A stretch of DNA of 64,000 bases from Ichthyophis bannanicus (lineage: Eukaryota > Chordata > Amphibia > Gymnophiona > Ichthyophiidae). Where the stretch lies: contig CM066034.1 in NCBI GenBank assembly GCA_033557465.1, positions 988,319,637-988,383,636 of the forward strand. The letters are read 5' to 3'. The number at the start of each line of letters is the position of its first letter. Position 1 is the first letter of the stretch. The notes under the pieces are model-generated. The model searched no databases, had not been told where the DNA came from, and saw nothing but the letters and a program-made list of their open reading frames with translations. Shown here piece after piece: positions 1 through 10,461 of this stretch. Made by a program: the position numbers and the translations under genes.

Positions 1-472
1 GGATCTCACACACCACCTAGATAAGGTTTTAGATAGTGATGGGGAGGAGCCTGCTGTATTGGTACATGTTGGTACCAGTGGCATATTAAAGTTTAGGAGG
101 GAGATTCTAGAAGCCAAATTTAGGCTTTTAGGTAGAAAGCTGAAATTCAGAACTTCCAGGATAGCATTCTCATAAATATTTCCTGTTCCATGTGCAGGAC
201 ACAAGAGGCAGGCAGAGCTCAAGTCTCAATGCATGGATGAGACAATGGTGCAAGGAAGATTTGTTAAGAACTGGGCAACATTCTGGGGAAGGGGGGGGTG
301 GCTTTTCCAAAAGGATCAGCTCCATCTTTACCAGGGTGGAACCAGGTTGCTGGCATTAACCTTTTAAAAGGAGATAGAGCAGCTTTTAAACTAGAAAATG
401 GGGGAAACCAACAGTTGCCCAAGAATGCATGGTTCAGAATGATGTATCTTTGAAGGATATTAGCAAAACAGC
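1..472 (+). pseudogene. CR1 LINE copy a, ORF1 esterase fragment and ORF1/ORF2 junction
   Basis: Degraded 3' part of a CR1 ORF1. The sequence follows, with many indels, the intact ORF1 at 51755-52735: the GTND-like stretch near position 70, the segment ending in a lysine/leucine-rich helix, and the junction preceding ORF2. The family ORF1 is an RNA-binding protein with a zinc finger and an SGNH-hydrolase (esterase) domain acting in the retrotransposition particle. Only the C-terminal half is present because the window starts inside the element. Frameshifts and small deletions leave no usable frame. The copy continues at 1824-2106 and 4090-4705 after removal of two inserted elements. Confidence 0.85.
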
Positions 473-480
473 ATTTAGGG

Positions 481-1815
481 CATGAGGTGGGCTGATGGGG
501 TTAGGACTGGTAATGGACTGTGGGCTGATGGGGGGGTTAGGACTGGCAATGGGCTATGGGGGGCTGACTGGAAGTGGGGGGTTAGGACTGGTAATGGGTT
601 ATAGGGGGGGGCTTAAACTGAAAATGGGGTGATGGGGGGTTAGGACTGGAAGTGGGTTGATGAGGGGGGGATAGGACTGGTATTGGGTTGGGGGGCTGCT
701 AGGACTGGAAATGGGCTGATGCAGGGACTAGAAGGGAATGGATGCTGGGTGAGGCTGGAACTAGAAGGGAGCTGGTGTTGGGGGAGGATTAGAATGGGAT
801 GGGGCTGGGAGAGTAAAATGGAGAGGGGAAAAAATATTTTGTGTGGGAGGGATAAAAAATCTACAATTGGCCGGGTATTGGGAGAGTAAGTGGGGATTGA
901 GGATGGAGGGTAATTTTGAGTAGATGAAATAGGAATGAGGAAAGAGCCAAAGGAGAAAGATTAGTATGTTAAAGCAGATGTAGAGAGAGAATGGAAAAAA
1001 AAAAACAAGAAGACAGAAGAAAGGACAAATGGACAGCAGATGGAGAGTTAGCAGAAGACACGAAGAAACCAGAAGAAAGTGGCTGGAACAATTGCAACTG
1101 AAAAAAAATGCACAAAAGGTAGAAAAATATCTCTTTATTTTGAATTTATTAACTGGAATATGTCAGCTCTGGGAAATGTGCATCATTAATTTTTGCGCTT
1201 TGTTTAGTACAAGAGGAAATTAATATATAGTTTTATTTCTACAGTGTGTTGTATATTCCAAGTTTGGCTTTTGGGGTTCCCAGTTTAATTATTGTCTTCC
1301 TGTTTCTAAATTGTGATTCCTTGTTTGGTGATGGTCTGTTCTGCATGTGTAACTGAGCTGAGGTATTCTGTTTATATAATTCCTATTTGACATTGCCACT
1401 TGTTCTTTCCCCAGTAGGTCATGTATTGTTGTTCTCTGAGATGTATTGGTTTAATATTTGCAGTGTTGCCTTTTGATAGGTAGGTATGGTGCTTTGTGAG
1501 TCCTGGTAGTGCTGTTAGGATACGGCGGGTTTGCTATGGGTTCTAAATGGGCAGCGTTTGTAGTAGTTCCTAATGTGCCTGGCGGTTGGTACTGGATTAT
1601 AGTAATGTAGAAACCTTTTAGTCTTTCTTTATCCATATACTCATTAAGAGGCATGTTTACTAAAAGTTAGTGTATGGTAACATTATGCAAATATTTATGC
1701 AAATGAAGCACCTTATGCAAATGGGGCTTTAATTGACGTGCTGGCACTTTGAGGAAATTCTTTGGTTTTGTGCGGCAGTTTCGGCACTCGGGCTCAAAAA
1801 GGTTAGCCATCACTG
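481..1815. mobile_element. hAT-like non-autonomous element A with minisatellite cargo
   Basis: Inserted in CR1 copy a. The 8-mer ATTTAGGG occurs at 473-480 and again at 1816-1823, which I read as a target-site duplication of hAT size; a shared CAT beyond it makes the exact edge ambiguous. The right end reads GGTTAGCCATCACTG, typical of a hAT terminus. The left end lacks a good matching inverted repeat and runs directly into the G-rich minisatellite (about 485-720), so it may be eroded or replaced. The interior after the minisatellite matches the tails of elements B and C. No transposase is encoded. Small open frames inside (for example 1029-1223) are not supported as genes. Confidence 0.6.
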
Positions 1816-1823
1816 ATTTAGGG

Positions 1824-2106
1824 CATCCAGATAGAGAGGTTACAATAAAGATAAAAGTAACCTAGGTGCCTTGAAGTAAAAGCCAGACCAAGTTGAAAGA
1901 TTCCAAATTATCCCTGTCATCCGATAGATATGAACAAAAAAACAAGCTATTAAATGCCTGTATGCAAATTCTAGAAATCTAAACAATAAGATGGGAGAGT
2001 TAGAATATACTGTATAGCACTTAATGAAAGGTTAGGTATAATTGGCATCTCAGAGACCTGGTGGAAGGAGGATAACCAATGGAACACTGTGATACCAGGC
2101 TACAAA
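1824..2106 (+). pseudogene. CR1 copy a, start of ORF2 endonuclease
   Basis: Matches the ORF2 start of the CR1 copies at 41430 and 52858. It covers the N-terminal APE-type endonuclease segment, with a recognisable NxRSL...KMGELEY core and the ISETWW motif (about 1965-2075). Extra bases and substitutions break the frame. It is separated from ORF1 by element A and from the rest of the endonuclease by element B. Confidence 0.8.
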
Positions 2107-2313
2107 TAGGGTTGCCAACCGGCCGGTTTTCAGCTGGCCTGGCCGGTTTTTCCATGGCCAGGTTGGCTGCCGGCGCAGAGGTAAAACCGGCCCTTGAAAA
2201 GCCGGTTTTTTGCTCTGGCCGCAAGATCGGAAGCAGCCAGAGCAAAAAAACGGCTTTTCTTCCAATCCGAAGAAGTCCGCGGAGTTAAAAAAAAAACAGC
2301 CCGCACACCGGAA

Positions 2314-2581
2314 GGCTTCAGAGGGAGCCGGGGAAGCCCGTGCAAGGCCCCGGCTCCCTCTGTACAACTGCCAGCGTGAAGATCCTTTTCCTTCACGCTG
2401 GCGGCTGTTTCTGTGAAGCCGCGATTGTTGGGAAAGGTTAAAGGCAATGCCCTTTAACCTTTCCCAGCATTCGCGGCTTCACAGAAACAACCGCCAGCGT
2501 GAAGGAAAAGGATCTTCACGCTGGCAGTTGTACAGAGGGAGCCGGGGCCTCGCACGGGCTTCTCCGGCTCCCTCTGAAGCC
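2314..2581. repeat. Long inverted repeat (palindrome) inside element B
   Basis: Arms of about 130 bp meet near 2447 with almost no spacer. The left arm begins GGCTTCAGAGGGAGCCGG and the right arm ends with its complement. Mismatches are few. The segment would form a very stable hairpin. The right arm is homologous to 57325-57425 of element C, which has only one copy, so the palindrome looks like an inverted duplication specific to B. Confidence 0.9.
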
Positions 2582-2624
2582 CCTCAGACAGCCGCGGTGC
2601 TGGTCGGGGGGGGGGGAGAGGCCA

Positions 2625-3400
2625 AGGACTGCAAGGGCTGTGATGGGGGGGGCTAGGACTACAAATGGGCTGGGGAGGGGGGAGACCTGGACTGGAAAAG
2701 GGCTATGGGGGGGAACTTGGACTGGAAAAGGGCTATGGGGGGGGGGGACTTGGACTGGAAATGTTGCTGTGATGGGTGGGGGGGGGGACCTGGACTGGAA
2801 ATGGGCTATGAGGGGGGGAACTTGGACTGGAAAAGGGCTATGGGGGGGACTTGGACTGGAAATGTTGCTGTGATGGGGGGGGGGGGGACCTGGACTGGAA
2901 ATGGGCTGTGAGGAGGGGAACTTGGAATGGAAAAGGGCTATGGGGGGGGGGGACTTGGACTGGAAATGTTGTTGTGATGGGGGGGACCTGGACTGGAAAT
3001 GGGCTATGGTGGAGGGAGAGGGAACTTGGACTGGAAATAGGCTGTGATTAGGGGGGCTAGGACTGCAAATGGGCTGTGATGGTGCGGGGGGGACTAGGAC
3101 TGCAAATGGGCTGTGATGGTGGGGGGGGGCCTAGGACTGGAGATAGGCTGTGATGGGGGGGGGGGCTAGGGCTAGAAAGAGGCTGTGATGGGGGACTTGG
3201 ACTGGAAATGGGCTGTGATTGGGGGGGGGGGGCTAGGACTGGAAATGGCCTGTGATGTGAGGGCTAGCACTGGAAATGGGCTGATGAAGAGCTGGAATAG
3301 GACTGGAAATGGGCTGATGGGGGCTACAATAGGACTGGAAATGGGCTGATGGGCATGGGAGAATGGGACTAGAAGGGAGTGGATGCTGGGTGGGTCTAGA
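2625..3400. repeat. G-rich minisatellite in element B
   Basis: Tandem units of roughly 27-45 bp built around GGACTGGAAATGGGCTGTGA followed by a run of 5-12 G. Unit length and G-run length vary. Related arrays lie at 485-720 and 57440-58400. The G runs make quadruplex formation plausible on this strand. Open frames across the array (glycine/tryptophan-rich) reflect the repeat and not a gene. Confidence 0.9.
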
Positions 3401-4089
3401 ACTATAAGGGAACTGATTTTGGGGGAGGACTAGAATGGATGGGGAATGAGAATGGAAGGGGAAAAGATATTTTGTGTGGAAGAAAAGTCTATGATGGGCC
3501 GGGTATTGGGAGAGTAAGAGGGGCTTGAAAATGGAAGGGTGAAATTTAAATGGATGATAAAGGAATAAGGAAAGAATTGGGGGAAAGAGCAAAAGGGAAA
3601 CAATCAGTATGTTAAAGCAGAAATAGAGAGAGAATGGAAAACATCTGAAAGAGAAGAAAGGACAAATGGATAGCTCGCAGAAGACACAAAGAAACCAGAA
3701 GAAAGTGACTGGAGCAATTGCAACTGAAAAATAAAATGCCCAAACAGAAGGTAGAAAAATACTTTTTATTTTGAATTTATTAACTGGAATATGTCTGGTC
3801 TGGGAAGTGTGTATTGCTAACATCTTTGCGTTTTTGTTTAGTGCAAGAGGAAATTACTTTATAGTTTTATTTCTCCAGTGTTGTACATTTCATGTTTGGC
3901 TTTTGGGGTTCCCAGTTTAATTATTATCTGACCAAGGAAGTTAGCCTACACGTATCTTCGGTAATTTTTGTGGGTGGGGCTGGGGGGGGTGGGGCAGGGG
4001 TGGGACTAGGGACGGATAATGGGTGGAGCATGGCGAGCCACAGGTGTCGGGTTTTTCTTGGTGAAAAAGTTGGCAACCCTAGCTACAAA

Positions 4090-4705
4090 CTATATCAAAA
4101 TAATAGGGTAGATCACATTGGTGAAGGGGTGGCCCTTATGTTAAAGAGGGCATTGAATTTGACAGAGATAAAGGCTATGCAGGAAAGAACATACACTGTA
4201 GAATCTCTATGGATAGAAATTCCATGTAAAAAGGGGAAGGGAATGGCAGTGGGGGGGGGGGGGGGACATACTACCATCTACCTGGGCAGAATGAACAGAC
4301 AGATGGTGAAATGCTAACAGAATTTAGGGAAGCTTGCAAAGTTTACAACAGACTAATAAAGGGAGTTTTCAGTTATCCCAGTATTGACTGGGTCAATGTT
4401 AGATCAGACCATGCTAGGAAGATAAAGTTTCTAGATGAAATAAATGACTGCTCCATGGAGCAGCTGGTTCAGGAACCAACACATGGGGATGCTATTTTAG
4501 ATCTAGTCCTTAGTAGAATGCAGGATCTAGTGTGAGAGGTAACAGTTTTGGGGCAATAGCGATCATAAGATGATCACATTTGATTTAATAAATGGAGGGA
4601 GAATAACAAGGAAATTCACTGCGCTAGCATTTAACTTTCAAAAAGGAGACTATGATAATATGAGGAAAATGGTTAAAAAAACCTAAAAGTCGCAACTGCG
4701 AAGAT
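4090..4705 (+). pseudogene. CR1 copy a, ORF2 endonuclease remainder
   Basis: Resumes exactly where 2106 stops. It encodes the central and C-terminal parts of an APE-type endonuclease: the GGGVALYVREGIE-like stretch, the YRPPGQ region (disrupted by a run of G at 4252-4265), the DFNYPSIDW core, and the LGNSDHSMI-like segment containing the catalytic SDH. Several stops and frameshifts are present. It ends at 4705, abutting a LINE in the opposite orientation, so no RT is left. Confidence 0.85.
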
Positions 4706-4707
4706 TA

Positions 4708-5395
4708 AGAGTTTATTTATTTGCATTTATGGTATATTATTTGATATACCACCTTTCAAACAAAGTTACTCAAAGCGGTTTACAAAAGTCCAGAAACAGT
4801 CAGGTAGAACGGAACTACAATATACGAGACAGAAAGCAGGAGATTGTATAGAAAATAGAGAATACAGACAGCTCACACATTTATATAACCTTGTCCTCCC
4901 AGGGCTATGTTCACAGGGGGCCAAAAGCCTGTTCAAACAGAGAGGTCTTAAGGTCTGAACGGAACCTGTGGTGACACGTTTCCAAACGTAAGTCGAGAGG
5001 CTAAGAATTCTAAAGTAAGTGAGCCTTAATGTAGAAGGTGGATTACTGGGTTATCTCATAATTGGCCTGTGATTGGGTAGAAATATAAAGCCGATTGCCA
5101 TGCAGTGTTATCAGTAGGCGTGCAGAAGTGTGGAGGGTGAGCAGTGAAACCAAATATTCCGGTTGGCCGGTATGTAAGGTCTTGTGAGCCAAAGAAAGGA
5201 TTTTGAATGTGATTTTGAAGGAGATAGGGAGTCAATGATGTTCAATGAAAAGGGGAGTTACAGTATGTGATCATATTTAAGAGTGGAGGTCATGATATGG
5301 AATGCAGTATTTTGGACGGATTGTATACGTTTTAATTTGTATGTCGGAAGTCCATAGTAAACCATGTTTGCATAGTCGAGACATGATATAATTGT
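4708..5395 (-). pseudogene. LINE 3' end, C-terminal region of ORF2 (Jockey superfamily)
   Basis: Reading the minus strand, the 5' part encodes a degraded version of the region that follows the RT fingers/palm in L2/Rex-type LINEs (DYAN..YGLP...LKRIQSVQN.A...HWLPI..RI.FKI). The 3' end carries the typical snippet in which the complement of CAAAGCGGTTTACAAAA precedes an A/T-rich tail at 4708-4725. Protein-level differences from the L2 copies nearby suggest a separate family. Multiple stops; not functional. Confidence 0.6.
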
Positions 5396-5545
5396 TTATT
5401 ATACTGCCTTATCAATGTGACATCAAGGCAGTTTACAAAAGCTGAAACTATAAAGCACACAACAAAGTAAATAGCACAACAATATCTCCAAAAAAACCAA
5501 TACAAAACAAAATGCAGGATATGATTCACACACAATTTTTTTTTT
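5396..5545 (-). mobile_element. Short L2-type LINE 3' end
   Basis: About 150 bp containing the L2-like 3' hallmark on the minus strand (the complement of TACTGCCTTATCAATGTGAC, followed by GGCAGTTTACAAAAGC). It is truncated just upstream of the 3' untranslated region, the usual outcome of incomplete reverse transcription. Confidence 0.6.
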
Positions 5546-5620
5546 AAATTAAAAGTGGTATTGCCCTACCAAGGCCCAAAGAGCTACAAAAAGGAAGCAA
5601 AAGCCTTCCTGAGCAGCCAT

Positions 5621-6873
5621 TTATTTATTTATTTATTTATTTATTTACATTTCTTATATACCGCACTATTTGACATCAGCGCGGTTTACATCGAACAAAA
5701 CATTTCAGTACACAAAAAATGTCTGAGTTACATTAAACAGGGTTAACAACTTGGATAACAGGGTAATTTTAAAACTCAGGTAAATAAACTTTGATTGTAA
5801 TGTAAACTATTTACATCTATAAGTTAGGGTACCGTTGCGACGTAATGGTCAGTTGGGCGTTGAACTTACTAAGTGGGGAATTCAGGGTCAATGAGTGATT
5901 CAGAGTTTCTATAACTAACAGAGATGGGTCGTGATTCTGCACTCACTGGGAAGTATATAAGGAATAGGTAATGTTTGAGGGCCTTTCTGAATTGGAGTAT
6001 GCTGGTGATTGCTCTAATATCAGGTGGCAACATATTCCAAAGCTTTGGGGCACAGAGACTGAAAGCCCTGTTTGCTGTTGATGAGGTGCTTTTTGTAAGT
6101 TCACGGGGAACCAATAGCGTATTTAATGCCATTGATCTTCTTGATCTATTAGGAGAAATGGGTTTGATGAGTTCAGTTAATGATGTGGATGAGAGGCTGT
6201 TTACCGCTTTGAAGGTAAGTAGTAATGTCTTGAAAATGATCCTGGCCTGTACAGGAAGCCAGTGTAACTGCTTCAGAAGGGGCGACACATGCTCACTCCT
6301 AGATGCCCCATAGAGAATCCTCGCAGCGCTATTCATTTCAAGCTGTAAAGGGTTCAAGGTGGATTGAGGGAGGCCTAGCAAAATGACATTAGCATAGTCA
6401 AAGTGAGGGATGATCAGAGCCTAGTAGATGGTACGGAAATCCTCAGGTTCCAGTAGTGGGCGAAGATGTCTTAGTGACCGGATTTTGTAGTATATGGATC
6501 TTACCGTGTTAGCTATATGCGCCTTCATGTCCAGGTTCTGATCGAGTGTAACACCCAGATAACGTATTTGCTGTTTTGATTGTAGCTCAGCATCTTTCAC
6601 CTTAAGGAATTGTGGAGGGCTGAAGTTCGGGTTCTTTGACATGAAAAGCACCTCTGTCTTCTTATGTTGAATCCGGAGGTTTTGTGATAAGAGCCATTCC
6701 GATATGGCGTCAAAACAGTTGCTCAGAGGGGACAGGTCCAAATTGTCAATGTTGAAAAACATATAAAGCAGGACGTCATCCGCATATATCATGCAACCTA
6801 CATTGAAAGACCGGATGATCTTGCAAATAGGTTGCATATAAATATTGAACAACAAAGCAGAGAGAGGAACCAT
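5621..6873 (-). pseudogene. L2-clade LINE copy c, RT C-terminal half and 3' end
   Basis: A 5'-truncated LINE on the minus strand. The 3' end is (TTTA)n at 5621-5645 followed by the conserved TATACCGCACTATTTGACAT segment. Two frames carry the protein. 6873-6421 begins at the RT palm with LLFNIYMQP and the catalytic YADD at residues 30-33, then KKTEVLF and YLGVTLD. 6381-5869 carries the thumb-like C-terminal region (LQLEMNSAARILYG, LHWLPV, APKLWNMLP, FRKALKHYLF). A stop and frame change between them, and loss of the endonuclease and RT N-terminus, make it a pseudogene. Confidence 0.9.
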
Positions 6874-8135
6874 GACTTCAAACCTTGTTTGAAGTTTCCA
6901 TATAAAGGTTCATGCTGAAGATTTAAATGTAAAGTATTCCACAAAGAAGAGGCAACATAAGCAAATACCAAATGACGAGTGCTCCAAATGGAGACATTTA
7001 TGAGAAGGAACCACAAGGAAATTACCTTGAGATGACCTCAATATCCTAGACAGCTGATGAGAAATCAAGCTAGAAGACAGACAAGAAGGCAACTCCCGAG
7101 TAAACGTTTTTATGAGCTAATAATACAATTTTAAAATGTATCCAACTATCGACCGGTAACCAATACTGCTCAAAGAGCAAAGGAGAAACATGATCCATTT
7201 TCTGCACATGATAAATCGAAACTAATAAGAAGGAACATCCACCAACAAGGAATTATAATAATGAATGATATTAATCATGAGTGCAAAGATAAGGGTTTTC
7301 AAGGAGCCAGTATCTATAAATGGTTTCAAAGTCCTAATTCTACGAAGGGCATAAAAACAACTCCTATAACAGTAGAAGAAATAAAAGAAGAAAACAGTAA
7401 CTTAGCATCCAAAATCACCCCACGAGACTTTATAGAGTCCTTAAAGGGTAAATGAAGACCATTAATGGGAATCGGAGAAGGTAGCAAGGAATAGGTTATA
7501 GAAAACCATAAACCTTCAGTTTTCTAAGAATTCAGAACCAACTTATGAGGAGACAATCATTTTGAAATCATTGTCAAATGAGAAGTAAGTTGAACTTGAA
7601 AAGAAGAATCCCAAAAGTCATGAGAAATGACAAGTTGAAAATCGTCTGCATAGACGTATGGACTTATGCCCAAACTTTAAATAAAGAAAACCAAAGGGGA
7701 AACTACAGGACACCAGAAGCCAACGGCTAAGAATTAGAATAAAACCCATCAATGCATACCTGAAAGCTCCGATCTGAGAAAGACGCTCTAAACCAATTCA
7801 GTGCAGATCCCACAAGACCAATTGCTTGCAGGCGTAGCAACAATATAGACTAGTCAATAAGAGCAAAGGCTTAACTCAAGTCTAACAGAAGAAGAAGAAA
7901 ATCTTTATGATTATCCTGACAGGTCACAACCTCATTAACCATGGATAGTAGAGCAGTTTCTGTCGAATGACCTTCGCAAAACCCAGATTGATGCAGATGA
8001 ATACAATCTGATTTTTCAAAGAATCCTAACTGCACCACAACAGATCTGCATCAATTTAGCCAAATATGACAAATTATAAATAGGATGGAAATAAGCCATA
8101 AGAGAAAAATCAGGGAACCACGCCAAAAGACAGAC

Positions 8136-8415
8136 AGAGGGAGGAGTGGCCTAGTGGTTAGGACAAAGTACTTCAGGCCGGAGGGCCGGGGTTCAAGTCC
8201 CACCTGGGGACAGCAATCTCAGGCCGGAGGGACTGGGATTTCTAGTCCTATAGGTACTCCTTGTGGTCTTGGGCAAGCCACTTAACCCTCCATTGCCCAT
8301 GTTCCCTGTAAGTATTAGCTTATGTGTGTCATATCCCCTCGTGTTAAATGTATCTCCCAATTGACCGCTTTGACCCGGTGAAAAGCAGGATATAAATACA
8401 GCTAAATAAATAAAT
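8136..8415 (+). mobile_element. tRNA-headed CORE-like SINE with L2-type tail
   Basis: Flanked by an 11-bp direct repeat AAAAGACAGAC (8125-8135 and 8416-8426). The head has Pol III promoter boxes: an A-box-like TGGCCTAGTGG at 8147-8157 and a B box GTTCAAGTCC at 8191-8200. The middle, CCTTGTGGTCTTGGGCAAGC onward, resembles the CORE domain of MIR-like SINEs. The 3' end (CCGCTTTGACCC...ATATAAATACAGCTAAATAAATAAA) resembles L2 LINE 3' ends in this window, as expected if L2 machinery mobilises it. The perfect TSD indicates a fairly young insertion. Confidence 0.9.
8147..8200 (+). promoter_or_regulatory. Internal Pol III promoter (A and B boxes) of the SINE
   Basis: The A-box-like TGGCCTAGTGG is followed 33 bp later by the B box GTTCAAGTCC, the tRNA-type arrangement. 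This is inferred from tRNA promoter rules; the RNA would be a SINE transcript and not a tRNA, since no cloverleaf can be completed. Confidence 0.7.
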
Positions 8416-9154
8416 AAAAGACAGACTTGAATTAATGAAATCATGAATCACAGAAGTAAAACTTCCCCAATGCTTTTTTACCAAAAAAGAAAGAAACCCT
8501 TGCTCTACAAACCCAGAAGGATTAGAATCCTCAATCTTTTTACCTAGACCAAAATGTGATAACAAAGAAAACACAGTAAATTCGCCCCACTGGGGGGAAA
8601 TCGAAGCAAACCCAGAAATATTCACTGTTGGTAAAGGAGCAGGAGAAGAATGCTTTGGCTTTCAAACATCAGAGCCCAGATGTGGTGAAATTTTTGAAAT
8701 CAAATATAGAGCAAAACAATCACTCTTAAAATGAACAACAAAAGGAGCAGTACCCTGCAATGGGCAACAAGTATTCAACAACCAAAAAAGAAGCTGAGGC
8801 TGATTACCACTAGACTGAACCTGTTTTCCAGTTTAGTCGCATAAATCTGTTTCTGATATACCCGCTGCATGGCTGATTTTCTAGCAAATAGGGAAGGCAT
8901 GAATACTCTGTCCCTTCCTCCACAGCCGCCACAGTAATGGCCTTTGGGGAGTTGTTCCAGGTGAATGTGCCCTTTGGTTTATTTTCTTCATTGTGAAATA
9001 TTATTTCCTTACTTGGGTCTTTATATTTCCTAATTCGTGGGCTGTATCTGATTCTATATTTTCCTTTGATCTGTCTTGAGGATTATTGATTTCCTTTGAG
9101 TCTTTTCACATTGTTTGGCGAAAGTTAAAATGTAAAATTTCATAAATATAAAAT

Positions 9155-9705
9155 AAAAAAAGGACATAGCAGAATTAGAAAAGGTATAGAGAAGAGCGAC
9201 CAAAATGGTGAAGGGGATGGAAGGATATACCCATAAGGAAAAGTTTAAAAGGTTAGGGCTCTTCAACTTGGAAAAGAGACAGTTGAGAAAAAATATGATA
9301 GAGATCTATAAAATAATGAATGGAGTAGAACGGGTAAATGTAGACCAGTTGTTTACTCCTTCAGAATGTAGGAAGACTAGGGGATATACAATGAAGCTAC
9401 AACATAGCACATTTAAGACTAATTGGAGAAAATATTTTTTCATTCAACATGTAATCAAACTCTGGAATTCGTTGCCAGAGGATATAGTAAAAACTGTTGG
9501 TGTTGCTGGATTAAAAAGAGGTTTGAACGAATTCCTGGAGGAAATGTCCACTGCTTACCCATGGGACAAGCGGCATGGAATATGTTTTAGCTTTTGGGAA
9601 CCTGCTAGGTACTTGTCACCTGGACTGGCCACTGTTGGAAACAGGACACTGGACTTGATGGACCCTTGGTCTGACCCAGTATGACATATCTTATGTTCTT
9701 AAGGT
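9155..9705 (+). pseudogene. CR1 copy b, ORF2 C-terminus and 3' UTR
   Basis: A 5'-truncated CR1. The frame at 9205-9684 gives the terminal ORF2 region ([28 protein letters not shown]..., IKLWNSLPEDIV, ending near FLEEM) and runs on through the family 3' UTR. It ends in the CR1 signature GACCCAGTATGACATATCTT followed by TATGTTCTTA. Upstream (9155-9204) the frame still reads in CR1 fashion. No RT remains. The sequence differs more from the CR1 copies at 38.8 and 43.8 kb than they do from each other, so it is older. Confidence 0.9.
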
Positions 9706-9730
9706 ATTTTGGAAACTAAAACTCAAAGGA

Positions 9731-10461
9731 TGATTATTTATTTATTTTATTGTTCTTATATACCGCACTCTTAAAAATCAGCACGGTTTACATAAAACGA
9801 ATACTGTGCCAATTAGACACTTACAATGAAACAGGGGAATGAAACTTGGACTTGAACAGGGGAGCTATGTACAATATTAAGAGAAATAACTACAATATGT
9901 ATCTACAGTATGTACATTCTTAAACAGGCTTTCAGTTGGTTCTTGTTGTGTACATAATAGAGGGTGTTGGGTTGGTGTATTGAGAGTAGTGTAGGAGAAA
10001 TAGGTGATGTTTTAATGCCTTTCTGAATTGTGTCAGATTTGTTATGGCTCTGATGGACGCTGGAAGAGCATTCCAGCAGCTGGGTGCATATAGCTTGAAG
10101 GCTCTGTTTTTTGTTGATTTGTTGCATTTCGTTATCTCTTTGGGGATCTGTAGGGTATTGGCAGTGCAGGATCTCCTATCCCTGTTTGCTGACATGGGGT
10201 GAACAAGGTCCATTAAGGCTGCAGGGGCTAATTTGTTGATTACCTTGAAGGTTATGATGTTTACTTTATAGGTTAACCTACAGTGTATCGGGAGCCAATG
10301 TAGGTTCTTAAGGACAGGGGTAATGTGATCACCTCTAGCAGCTCCACTTAGGACACGGGTGGCCGCATTCATAGCTAGCTGTAGGGGGTTTAAGGAGCTC
10401 TTGGGTAGGCCCTGTAAGGTCACGTTGGCATAGTCAAGGTGAGGCATAATCAGGGACTGAA
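9731..10461 (-). pseudogene. L2-clade LINE copy d, 3' part (split by the DIRS element)
   Basis: The 3' tail begins at 9731 with (TTTA)n and TATACCGCACTC. The frame 10447-9932 encodes the post-RT C-terminal region (PHLDYANVTLQGLP, LQLAMNAATRVLSG, LHWLPIHCRL, NRAFKLYAPSCWNALP, FRKALKHHLFL). The upstream piece of the same LINE reappears at 17591-17757 beyond the DIRS element. Compared with the copy at 35.9-36.8 kb, roughly 25-30 bp around the junction are missing. Confidence 0.88.

Larger units (their letters stand above)
2107..4081. mobile_element. hAT-like non-autonomous element B, perfect TIR and TSD
   Basis: A complete element with 13-bp perfect terminal inverted repeats (TAGGGTTGCCAAC at 2107 and its complement ending at 4081), flanked by an exact 8-bp target-site duplication GCTACAAA (2099-2106 and 4082-4089). 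The undisturbed CR1 sequence at the same point in other copies has this site once, confirming insertion. The 8-bp duplication and end sequence indicate hAT. Inside, in order: GC-rich left end, a palindrome with arms of about 130 bp (2314-2581), a G-rich minisatellite (about 2625-3400), a tail shared with elements A and C to about 3926, then a private right end. No transposase frame is present. Confidence 0.85.
6900..8880 (-). pseudogene. Old LINE of another Jockey-superfamily family, RT region
   Basis: Minus-strand translation in mixed frames recovers RT signatures around 8000-7700: Q.GFCEGHSTETAL, a palm LLLLDLS..F segment and a LNWFRAFLSDRSFQV stretch, and further 3' (about 7200-7100) VSPLLFEQYWLPV. 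This resembles Rex/L2-type elements but differs from the L2 copies elsewhere in the window. It is heavily mutated with no long frame. A SINE with a perfect TSD (8136-8415) lies inside, so the LINE is the older insertion. Edges are approximate. Confidence 0.45.

Noticed and set aside
2499..3051. Open frames with TWTGKGLWGG-type repeats
   Set aside because: They lie wholly in the G-rich minisatellite and exist in several frames; the protein repeat is a by-product of the tandem DNA.
2640..3240. CRISPR-like spaced repeats
   Set aside because: Unit length and G-run spacers vary continuously, spacers are not unique, and the context is a eukaryotic transposon.
3233..3823. 196-codon minus-strand frame rich in F, S and P
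   Set aside because: Antisense of the purine-rich tail of element B; equivalent frames in A and C are not conserved and no domain is visible.
8136..8230. tRNA gene
   Set aside because: A and B boxes are present, but no acceptor or anticodon stem can be formed and the sequence continues into CORE and LINE tail; it is a SINE head.
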